From: Collinsella sp.
GTDB taxonomy: Bacteria > Actinomycetota > Coriobacteriia > Coriobacteriales > Coriobacteriaceae
DNA: 12,046 nucleotides
Reading direction: 5' to 3'
NCBI GenBank assembly: GCA_022728415.1
Contig: JAIJJM010000028.1
Location: forward strand, 1 to 12,046
The notes below the pieces were generated by a model. It had not been told where the DNA came from, searched no databases, and worked only from the letters and a program-made list of their open reading frames with translations. This document shows positions 6,750 through 12,046 of this stretch, piece after piece. The position numbers and the translations under genes are program-made. Every line of letters starts with the position of its first letter. Positions within the stretch are counted from its first letter, which is position 1.

Positions 6750-7469
6750 ATGATTCCCAAATACGAGGCGATAGCTGCAGATATTCGTCGAAGTATCGAG
6801 AATGGCGCTCTTAAACCGGGCGACAAACTTCCCACCGTCGTTGAGTTCTGCGAGCTCTATAGCGTTTCCAAAATCACCGTCAAACGAGCTATTGAGCAGA
6901 TCACCGAGGAAGGTCTTATTACCAGCCGGCGTGGATCGGGTACCTACGTTAAGGACACGGCGGGGCTTCCCGGCCAGGCGTTTTTCCAAGGCAAGAACGA
7001 CCGCGCCCAGGGCTTTTCATATGCACATCGCGGGGAAAAGGTGACCTCGGTGGTCTACGATTTCTCGATTGTCAATCCGCCGGCGGACGTCGCCGCCCAG
7101 CTGGGAATTGCCGAGGATGACTTCGCCTATCACATCGTTCGTGTGCGCCAGGTCGATGAGAAGCCCATCGTTATCGAGTACACCTATATGCCAATCGAAC
7201 TGATTCCGGGCCTTAAAAAGAAAGACCTATACGGATCGGTCTACAGCTTCATTCACAAGCAATGCGGGCTGAAGATTTCAAGCTTCCACCGCACTATCCG
7301 TGCTGTAGCGGCAACCGAGGAAGAAGCTGAGCGCCTGGACACCAAACCCGGCTCTCCCCTGCTCGAGCTCAGCCAGATTGGCTTCTTGGATAGCGGCACT
7401 GCTTTTGAGCATTCGATCTCGCGCAACGTTGGCGACCGCTTTGAGCTGCACAATGTAACGTTGGCATAG
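6750..7469 (+). CDS. GntR/HutC-family transcriptional regulator with UTRA domain
   Basis: 239 residues. The N-terminal winged helix (about 4-70) has the GntR pattern AADIRRSIENGALKPGDKLP, the recognition region YSVSKITVKRAIEQI and the wing GSGTYV. Residues of about 90-235 form a UTRA effector domain (EDDFAYHIVRVRQVDEKPIVIEYT..., ending in NVGDRF). UTRA regulators usually sense a sugar phosphate or similar small molecule and act as repressors. The ATG is preceded by GGGAGG about 6 bases away. It is divergent from bglA, a typical arrangement for the local regulator of a phospho-beta-glucoside operon; the effector would then be a phosphorylated disaccharide or glucose 6-phosphate, which is inference. 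manA follows on the same strand after 78 bases with no clear terminator, so the two may be co-transcribed. Confidence 0.9.
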   Translation: MIPKYEAIAADIRRSIENGALKPGDKLPTVVEFCELYSVSKITVKRAIEQITEEGLITSRRGSGTYVKDTAGLPGQAFFQGKNDRAQGFSYAHRGEKVTSVVYDFSIVNPPADVAAQLGIAEDDFAYHIVRVRQVDEKPIVIEYTYMPIELIPGLKKKDLYGSVYSFIHKQCGLKISSFHRTIRAVAATEEEAERLDTKPGSPLLELSQIGFLDSGTAFEHSISRNVGDRFELHNVTLA

Positions 7470-7547
7470 GTTTTTGTAGTTTTGTAGTCATGCGGACGCT
7501 CATTATGTTTAGAAGGGGCGACCGCACAACACCATGGGAGTATGAAC

Positions 7548-8480
7548 ATGTCCGATTTGATTAAACTGACGCCGATCTTCCACGAGAAGATCTGGGGCGG
7601 CCGCCAGCTCGAAACCGTATTTGGCTACGACATTCCCGAGGGCCCCATCGGTGAGTGCTGGGCCATCTCGGCCCATCCCAACGGCGACTGCCAGATTGCG
7701 GAGGGCCCGTATGCAGGCCACACGCTGTCGTGGCTATGGGCCGAGCACCGCGAGCTCTTTGGCAACTGCGAGGGCAAGGAGTTCCCGCTGCTCGTTAAGA
7801 TTCTGGACGCCAAGAATGACCTTTCGATCCAGATTCATCCCAACGACGAGTACGCCGCCAAGCACGAGAACGGCAGCCTGGGCAAGACCGAGTGCTGGTA
7901 TGTGCTGGACTGCGAGCCCGGTGCCACGATCATCGTCGGCCAGCGCGCGCATGACCGCGCCGAGGCCACGCAGATGATCGAGGAAGGCCGTTGGGACGAC
8001 ATGCTCAACGTGCTGCCGATTCACAAGGGCGACTTCTTCCAGATCGATTCCGGTACCGTGCACGCCATCAAGACCGGCACGCTCATTTTGGAGACGCAGC
8101 AGTCGAGCGACGTGACATATCGCCTGTACGACTACGACCGTCCCGGCACCGATGGCAAGCTGCGCCCGCTGCACATTGAGCAGAGCCTCGACTGCATCGA
8201 CTTTGATGTTCAGGCTCCGACCGACGGCACGGTGACCGCGCCCGAGGTGGGCGGCGTGACCGAACTCGAGTCTAACTCCTGCTACACCGTCGATCGCGTA
8301 CGTGTTGACGGCAACAAGACCCTCGACCAGCGCTGGCCCTTCATGTGCCTGTCGGTCATCGACGGCGAAGGCACCGTCTGCGGCGACCCCGTCCACAAGG
8401 GAAGCCACCTGCTGGCTCCGAGCACCGTGGACCAGATCGAACTCGAAGGCAAAATGGATCTGATCATCAGCCACCTGTAA
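7548..8480 (+). CDS. manA: Class I mannose-6-phosphate isomerase
   Basis: A 310-residue cytoplasmic cupin enzyme interconverting mannose 6-phosphate and fructose 6-phosphate. Zinc ligands are visible as Q95 and H97 in SIQIHPNDEYA, E115 in GKTECWY and H172 in SGTVHAI, with the catalytic arginine likely R192 in YRLYDYDR. The size fits the short Bacillus-type ManA rather than the roughly 390-residue enterobacterial form. An ATG at 7542 lies one base after GGGAG, which is too close; the ATG at 7548 has that site 7 bases upstream and is preferred. It lies downstream of the GntR regulator, on the opposite strand from the bgl operon. It could serve mannose or mannoside catabolism, or supply mannose 6-phosphate for glycan synthesis. 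Confidence 0.93.
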   Translation: MSDLIKLTPIFHEKIWGGRQLETVFGYDIPEGPIGECWAISAHPNGDCQIAEGPYAGHTLSWLWAEHRELFGNCEGKEFPLLVKILDAKNDLSIQIHPNDEYAAKHENGSLGKTECWYVLDCEPGATIIVGQRAHDRAEATQMIEEGRWDDMLNVLPIHKGDFFQIDSGTVHAIKTGTLILETQQSSDVTYRLYDYDRPGTDGKLRPLHIEQSLDCIDFDVQAPTDGTVTAPEVGGVTELESNSCYTVDRVRVDGNKTLDQRWPFMCLSVIDGEGTVCGDPVHKGSHLLAPSTVDQIELEGKMDLIISHL

Positions 8481-8497
8481 GCTACCGATCCCCGAGC

Positions 8498-8628
8498 GCT
8501 CGCCTGGATGGGGCGCGGGGTTTGATCGCCTGCTCGGGCAGTCCTGCTCGCACGGAGAGCACATTAAGTGCTCTCCGGCTCGTGCGGAACTCGCGATCGA
8601 CCAAACCCCGCGCCCCATCCAGGCGAGC
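8498..8628. repeat. Large palindromic element after manA (structured repeat, copy 1)
   Basis: Arms 8498-8524 and 8602-8628 are exact complements over 27 bp (inner ends cggggtttg and caaaccccg). Inside lies a second hairpin: cggagagcac (8553-8562), loop attaa, gtgctctccg (8568-8577). The interior, read on the minus strand, matches the element at 10755-10840: both carry cgatcgcgagttccgcacg, then a variable hairpin, then gcaggactgcccgagcaggc. It may end the manA transcript, though no T-tract follows the outer stem. It starts 18 bases after the manA stop. Confidence 0.75.
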
Positions 8629-8650
8629 CTCCGACTAGCAACAACAATCA

Positions 8651-8694
8651 AAACGCAACAAGGGGCTCTTCCGTTCATCAACGGAAGAGCCCCT
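8651..8694 (-). terminator. Terminator of the AbiE-like operon
   Basis: A 14-bp perfect stem (8661-8674 and 8681-8694, aggggctcttccgt with its complement) with a 6-base loop. On the minus strand it is followed by TGTTGCGTTTTGATTG. It sits 24 bases downstream of the nucleotidyltransferase stop. The flank and lower stem are nearly identical to the terminator at 10605-10642. Confidence 0.75.
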
Positions 8695-8718
8695 GCTATA
8701 CATAACGAATCAAGGTGC

Positions 8719-9486
8719 CTATAGGTAGACCTTTTCGAGAAACGATAACGTGTCCTGAAGCCGAGCCCTTTCCTTACGGTTGGTCTGCCGATTTACATAC
8801 GAATTAAAGTCCGTAAGAAAATCCTCCGCATCAACCCTCATTTGCCCCGTTAGCTCCAAACGTGCTGAGGACGACAACAAACCGGCAAGTCGAGCAACAT
8901 CTGAACGATGCTTCCGCCGATCTATATCGTTGCAATGACGCCCTTCTTCATAGCTCCTGTTGATATCAATGTGCGCACGCATCTTGAGGGGGATGATATG
9001 GAGCGCATCGAGCAACGTGATGCCCTCTACGTTCGTTGTGTTGTCGCGAATAAATTCGTAGTAGCCATCGTCGAGAATAATGGCGGAAAGACTCGATATC
9101 GCCCCGTCAAAGGAAAGAGGAGCTACCTCGCTCATTTCGTCTTCGAGCACAAAATCGGGATGTCGGGCAAACAACTCGATTTGACCGGGATAGTCTAGGG
9201 CTCGCCTTGATCCTTTGGGCAAACAGAACCGATAGTAAGTGCACTTTCCATCGCCGACCTTTCCAACCTCGTATCCAGCTGCTTTGATAAATGCCCACAA
9301 TGCAGCGGCGAATTCAACGCCTTCCCCATCAACAATTACGACGACATCCAAATCTTCGGTTGCCCTAAACGAATCACCTTCGCTGTCAAATAGAACGCTG
9401 CAGGCCCCTCCACCAATAAGGACGTAACCACCTTTGCAACTGCTCATGGCGTCGGCAAATCGCTCTATTCCCTTCACTTTTGGCAT
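8719..9486 (-). CDS. AbiEii-like nucleotidyltransferase (putative type IV toxin)
   Basis: 255 residues. The N-terminal nucleotidyltransferase signature is VLIGGGACSVL (22-32) followed by RATEDLDVVV (41-50), where D45 and D47 would bind metal. A possible third acidic residue is in GQIELFARHP (101-110). Later blocks IIPLKMRAHIDI (164-175) and DIDRRKHRSDVARL (187-200) resemble the K...R.KD..D pattern of the AbiEii/AbiGii family. In characterised members the enzyme modifies RNA and arrests growth when unopposed; that role here is inference. The ATG at 9486 is chosen because AGGAGGGCGAT immediately precedes it. It overlaps the upstream gene's end by 13 bases, suggesting translational coupling. GC is visibly lower than in neighbouring genes, suggesting transfer. 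A non-toxin nucleotidyltransferase is the main alternative. Confidence 0.75.
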   Translation of the reverse strand: MPKVKGIERFADAMSSCKGGYVLIGGGACSVLFDSEGDSFRATEDLDVVVIVDGEGVEFAAALWAFIKAAGYEVGKVGDGKCTYYRFCLPKGSRRALDYPGQIELFARHPDFVLEDEMSEVAPLSFDGAISSLSAIILDDGYYEFIRDNTTNVEGITLLDALHIIPLKMRAHIDINRSYEEGRHCNDIDRRKHRSDVARLAGLLSSSARLELTGQMRVDAEDFLTDFNSYVNRQTNRKERARLQDTLSFLEKVYL

Positions 9487-10496
9487 ATCGCCCTCCTGAG
9501 CTGTTCGACCGCATCGAGCAGACGGTCGTCTTTGTAATTCGTTTTTGCGCAGGCAACGTATAAGGAGAACGGGTCGACACATTGCAAACCCGTCGTGTCA
9601 AAACTAACATCGAACGGCTCGTCCACGGGATACGACCAGACCTCAATCTCGATAGCAGCCGGTTCGTACCACTGGGCCTCCAGCCATTTGTCGCCCATAT
9701 GCTCTTTTAAGGCCTCTAGCTGATACTTTTCGAGAGCAATGGTTGGAGCAGAGTCTTCATGGGCAAGATCGGACATATAGCTAAGGGCAGACACACCGGA
9801 AAGCAGCGCATCAACGGCCCGCAATTCTACCCTGTTGATTGTCCCCTTAAGCCGAATGCGTTCTATAACTGGCGTGCGAAGATAGTCCTCAAACCCATCC
9901 AGCAACGTCTCGGTCGACAGCCCGGCGTCGCACAATATACGCTTTTTGCCGTCACGCATAATCAGCCCAGGAGCTATAGCAGCGATTTCCGAAAGATAGC
10001 CGCTGACGCTTGCCGCGCTTTTGCCACACAAACGCGCTAGGTCGCCGGCGGAGCAGTCAACCCATCGTCCCGCAATGAGATTTAGAACGATTCGTTGAGA
10101 TTGGGGCGAAAGCGGGGCAGCAAGAGAAGCACCCAGCACCTCATCGGAAATAACGGCTCCGATAAACGGCAGAAACGCATTTCGCTCATCTCGGATATAT
10201 GCAAGCCCCTCCGAAGAAAGCGCGCGCATAAAACCTAAATCCATAGCATCCCAGCAAATTGCCACCGGACGAGCATCTATCTTGCGCACTGCATTGACGA
10301 GATTTCGCGCCGAAATGACACTGGGCGGTTCTTTTGGTTCCGCAACAATAAAACGGCCTTGCTCAGACATGCCGAGTCGTGCCAAGCGAAGCGAAAACCG
10401 CTCAAGATACATGCGAGGAATCTGCATCTCAACTGGCTCTGAGTCGATGGCGAGCTCTAAAGAGAAGAGTCTTTTAGGGAGACAATTTAGCAGCAT
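9474..10496 (-). CDS. AbiEi-like winged-helix protein (putative antitoxin and autoregulator)
   Basis: 340 residues from the ATG at 10496; a GTG at 10502 is possible, but GGTGAG lies 5 bases before the ATG and abuts the GTG. The N-terminal part (about 55-115) has the pattern PVAICWDAMD...LAYIRDERNAFLPFIG that I associate with MarR-like regulators found beside nucleotidyltransferases. A winged-helix segment follows (about 130-190), with GDLARLCGKSAASVSGYLSEI as the helix-turn-helix. The C-terminal part ends IEIEVWSYPVD...VDPFSLYVACAKTNYKDDRLLDAVEQL, as in AbiEi-type antitoxins. It is upstream of and overlaps the nucleotidyltransferase gene, the antitoxin-first order of type IV AbiE systems. A palindrome over its own promoter is consistent with negative autoregulation. 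Family assignment is from pattern memory, so certainty is moderate. Confidence 0.7.
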   Translation of the reverse strand: MLLNCLPKRLFSLELAIDSEPVEMQIPRMYLERFSLRLARLGMSEQGRFIVAEPKEPPSVISARNLVNAVRKIDARPVAICWDAMDLGFMRALSSEGLAYIRDERNAFLPFIGAVISDEVLGASLAAPLSPQSQRIVLNLIAGRWVDCSAGDLARLCGKSAASVSGYLSEIAAIAPGLIMRDGKKRILCDAGLSTETLLDGFEDYLRTPVIERIRLKGTINRVELRAVDALLSGVSALSYMSDLAHEDSAPTIALEKYQLEALKEHMGDKWLEAQWYEPAAIEIEVWSYPVDEPFDVSFDTTGLQCVDPFSLYVACAKTNYKDDRLLDAVEQLRRAICQK

Positions 10497-10513
10497 GTCC
10501 ACTCACCGTTTTC

Positions 10514-10545
10514 ATTTCAGTTAGATTTTAGTATCTATCTGAAAT
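10514..10545. promoter_or_regulatory. Palindromic operator at the AbiE-like promoter
   Basis: Arms atttcagttagat (10514-10526) and atctatctgaaat (10533-10545) are complementary over 13 bp with one mismatch and a 6-base spacer. The right arm overlaps the -10 box and the rest covers the expected transcription start, the layout expected for a repressor site. AbiEi proteins are known to bind inverted repeats at their own promoters. Confidence 0.65.
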
Positions 10546-10571
10546 TATACTGAATCGTATAAAATCATCAA
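10544..10571 (-). promoter_or_regulatory. Promoter of the AbiE-like operon
   Basis: On the minus strand a -35 TTGATG (10571-10566) and a perfect -10 TATAAT (10549-10544) are separated by 16 bases, with a start expected near 10537, about 40 bases before the first gene. The region is strongly AT-rich. Confidence 0.75.
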
Positions 10572-10593
10572 TCATCAAAGCCAAGCGCACCAT

Positions 10594-10642
10594 TCAAAAC
10601 GCAACAAGGGGCTCCCCCGTTCTTTAACGGGGGAGCCCCTTG
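10594..10642 (-). terminator. Terminator downstream of pcrA, upstream of the AbiE-like operon
   Basis: A 16-bp perfect stem (10605-10620 and 10627-10642, loop tcttta). On the minus strand it is followed by TTGCGTTTTGAATGG. It would stop minus-strand transcription arriving from pcrA before the AbiE-like promoter. It shares 21 identical bases (10594-10614 with 8648-8668) with the terminator on the other side of the cassette, in the same orientation. Confidence 0.7.
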
Positions 10643-10754
10643 CCATGTCTAAGTATTCAGCCCACCCGGCTCTCCAGATCAAAAAGCGAACGAGCAAAGC
10701 AACGTTCGTCCAGCAACGTTACCCAAGGACCTGGGCGGGCGTATAGGGCAACAT

Positions 10755-10840
10755 CGATCGCGAGTTCCGCACGCAAAGGAGGCCACTTAATGTGGCCTCC
10801 TTCTTGCGCAGGACTGCCCGAGCAGGCGACCAAAGCCCCC
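10755..10840. repeat. Structured repeat, copy 2, between pcrA and the AbiE-like cassette
   Basis: Conserved left block cgatcgcgagttccgcacg, hairpin aaggaggccac (10776-10786), loop ttaat, gtggcctcctt (10792-10802) extended by cgcaa/ttgcg, then conserved right block gcaggactgcccgagcaggc and caaagcccc. It matches the reverse complement of the interior of 8498-8628, with the stem bases changed on both sides so that pairing is kept. The remainder of the 10643-10966 spacer holds a small hairpin near 10688-10712 (cgaacg with cgttcg), a short coding-like scrap at 10856-10936, and nothing else that I can support. Confidence 0.7.
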
Positions 10841-10855
10841 GGCGCGCCCGTCTAG

Positions 10856-10936
10856 CCAGATGTACGGGTTTTCCAGGTGCGGCAGATCGGCCTGAAAGAG
10901 GAGGGCATAGACCTTGAGGTCATGCCCGACGATTGA
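10856..10936 (+). pseudogene. Possible C-terminal gene scrap
   Basis: The plus frame reads about 26 codons between a TAG at 10853 and a TGA at 10934, containing VRQIGLKEEGIDLEVMPDD. The amphipathic, acidic tail looks like the end of a real protein, but there is no start or ribosome site. I do not recognise the family. It may be the remnant of a gene lost next to the repeat, or chance. Confidence 0.2.
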
Positions 10937-10966
10937 AGGCCGAGGTGCCGTGCCTGGGAAAGCCGC

Positions 10967-12046
10967 CTAGGTCAGTTTCACTATAGGTGCAAAACCTTTC
11001 ATAAGCTTTTTGGTCTGGCCGGTCTTTTCGAATTGGACCTCGATCATGTCTCCGGCGACCGAGATCACGGTGCCCGTGCCAAAGGTCTTGTGGCTCACGG
11101 TATCGCCCGCGGCAAAGTCCTGCGATGCGCTGGCGCGATCGACCTTGCGCTCCACCGTCGGTGACACCTTAGACGACGGCTTTTTGGCTCGCGGCGCGCC
11201 CGAGCCAAAGGTCGAGGCAACACGGCCGGCATCAGGCGAGACCCCACGATGGCGCTCGGTCCCATAGCTACTGCCGCCAAAGAAATCGTCAAAGCTCGAT
11301 CCGCCACGCGAACCGGAACCGCCAGTCGAGCGCGTATGCGAACCGAACACCTTGCCGCCGTACATATCCGAGCCCACACCCGATCCAAAGGTGCCGTGTC
11401 GGTCGCCGCGCTTCTCCCAGCCCGTACCCTCAAAACCGGCAGAACCGATACCGCTAAACTCGATATCCTCAAACGGAATCTCGTTGAGGAAGCGCGAGCG
11501 CGGATTGGCAGAGGTCGAGCCGTAGGTGCGACGCGTGGCAGCATAGGTCAAGAACAGGCGTTTACGGGCACGCGTGATGGCGACGTAGGCCAGGCGACGC
11601 TCCTCCTCGAGCTTACCCGGATCATCGCTGCCGCCAAAGTCGTGCACGTGCGGGAAGATACCCTCCTCCATGCCGGCCACGAACACCGCCGGGAATTCCA
11701 GACCCTTGGCGGAGTGGATGGTCATCATAGTGATGGCATGCGTCTCGCCGGCCAGGGAATCCAAGTCGGAGCGCAGGGCCAGCCACTCCATGAGTGCCGG
11801 CAGCGCCTTGCAGGTGAGCGGGCCGTAGGTGCGCTCGATCTCGTCGGCATGCACGGCACCGGCGGGTAGCTCTGTCGGCGCGGCATATGCGTTGCCCGCG
11901 ATGGCGGCGGCCAGGGCATCCTGCGGCGAGAGCACCGGGGCGGCTAGGCTATCGAGTGGATTGGAACCCGCGGCATCGCGCGCGCCGACAAGTGCCTCAA
12001 ACGAGGATGCCGGGGCGGACGGCCCTGGCTCGGGCGCGGGCGCACT
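10967..12046 (-). CDS. pcrA: ATP-dependent DNA helicase PcrA/UvrD, C-terminal part (5' end outside window)
   Basis: The frame is open to the right edge; 359 residues of the C-terminus are present. The protein is a superfamily 1 3'-5' DNA helicase in repair and replication. Helicase motifs V and VI are visible as ITMMTIHSAKGLEFPAVFV and EEERRLAYVAITRARKRL (fragment residues of about 105-165), with GMEEGIFPH between them. A long Gly/Ser-rich linker follows (about 198-290), then the C-terminal PcrA Tudor-like domain (FAAGDTVSHKTFGTGTVI...IEVQFEKTGQTKKLMKGFAP), which in Bacillus and E. coli homologues contacts RNA polymerase. The first 38 or so residues in the window are a Pro/Ala-rich stretch within the 2B/2A region, an apparent lineage-specific insertion. 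The stop is TAG at 10967. Confidence 0.93.
   Translation of the reverse strand, partial: SAPAPEPGPSAPASSFEALVGARDAAGSNPLDSLAAPVLSPQDALAAAIAGNAYAAPTELPAGAVHADEIERTYGPLTCKALPALMEWLALRSDLDSLAGETHAITMMTIHSAKGLEFPAVFVAGMEEGIFPHVHDFGGSDDPGKLEEERRLAYVAITRARKRLFLTYAATRRTYGSTSANPRSRFLNEIPFEDIEFSGIGSAGFEGTGWEKRGDRHGTFGSGVGSDMYGGKVFGSHTRSTGGSGSRGGSSFDDFFGGSSYGTERHRGVSPDAGRVASTFGSGAPRAKKPSSKVSPTVERKVDRASASQDFAAGDTVSHKTFGTGTVISVAGDMIEVQFEKTGQTKKLMKGFAPIVKLT

Noticed and set aside
6449..6835. Upstream extension of the phospho-beta-glucosidase frame
   Set aside because: It would run through the promoter, the inverted repeat and into the divergent regulator gene; GH1 homology and a ribosome site start at 6448.
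7470..7547. Separate promoter for manA
   Set aside because: A CATTAT box occurs at 7501 but no -35 lies at acceptable spacing; co-transcription with the regulator is as likely.
1519..10840. CRISPR array made of the repeated hairpin sequences
   Set aside because: The repeats are isolated, differ in orientation and lack regular spacing or spacers; no cas genes are present.

Overview
The window looks like chromosomal DNA from a Gram-positive gut actinomycete of the class Coriobacteriia, most likely Collinsella or a close relative. This rests on GC-rich coding sequence with clear Shine-Dalgarno sites, a sugar-phosphotransferase and phospho-beta-glucosidase lifestyle, Mn-dependent family II pyrophosphatase and LTA-synthase-like sequences, and GC-rich intergenic DNA full of hairpin repeats. 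The genus is an inference; no rRNA or other marker gene is present.

Left part (86-2543, minus strand). An odd in-frame chimera joins the N-terminal two-thirds of a family II inorganic pyrophosphatase to the C-terminal half of an LTA-synthase/sulfatase-type phosphoglycerol transferase. Each half lacks essential residues. Upstream lies a ROK-family glucokinase. Hairpin-rich spacers separate the genes.

Centre (2691-8480). This is a beta-glucoside utilisation locus. On the minus strand the order is 6-phospho-beta-glucosidase (GH1), then PTS EIIC, EIIB and EIIA of the lactose/cellobiose family, ending at a strong hairpin terminator. A GntR/HutC regulator with a UTRA ligand domain is transcribed divergently, followed by class I mannose-6-phosphate isomerase. 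The PTS would import and phosphorylate a beta-linked disaccharide, the GH1 enzyme would cleave it to a hexose and a hexose 6-phosphate, the nearby glucokinase would capture free glucose, and the isomerase would feed mannose 6-phosphate into glycolysis. The bgl promoter (TTTACA-16-TATAGT) lies in the divergent region, and its roughly 160-nt leader holds a long inverted-repeat element also found upstream of the glucokinase.

Right part (8481-10966). A two-gene cassette of visibly lower GC encodes a winged-helix AbiEi-like protein and an AbiEii-like nucleotidyltransferase, resembling a type IV toxin-antitoxin pair. It has its own consensus promoter overlapped by a 13-bp-arm palindrome (a probable autoregulatory operator) and is bracketed by two near-duplicate terminators. 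Outside these sit two copies of a structured repeat, in opposite orientation, whose central hairpins differ in sequence but keep their pairing. The window ends in the 3' part of pcrA/uvrD helicase, minus strand, whose start lies beyond the right edge.

Most noteworthy: the pyrophosphatase/LTA-synthase fusion (real deletion fusion or assembly chimera), the AbiE-like cassette with its operator and duplicated terminators, and two families of structured intergenic repeats.
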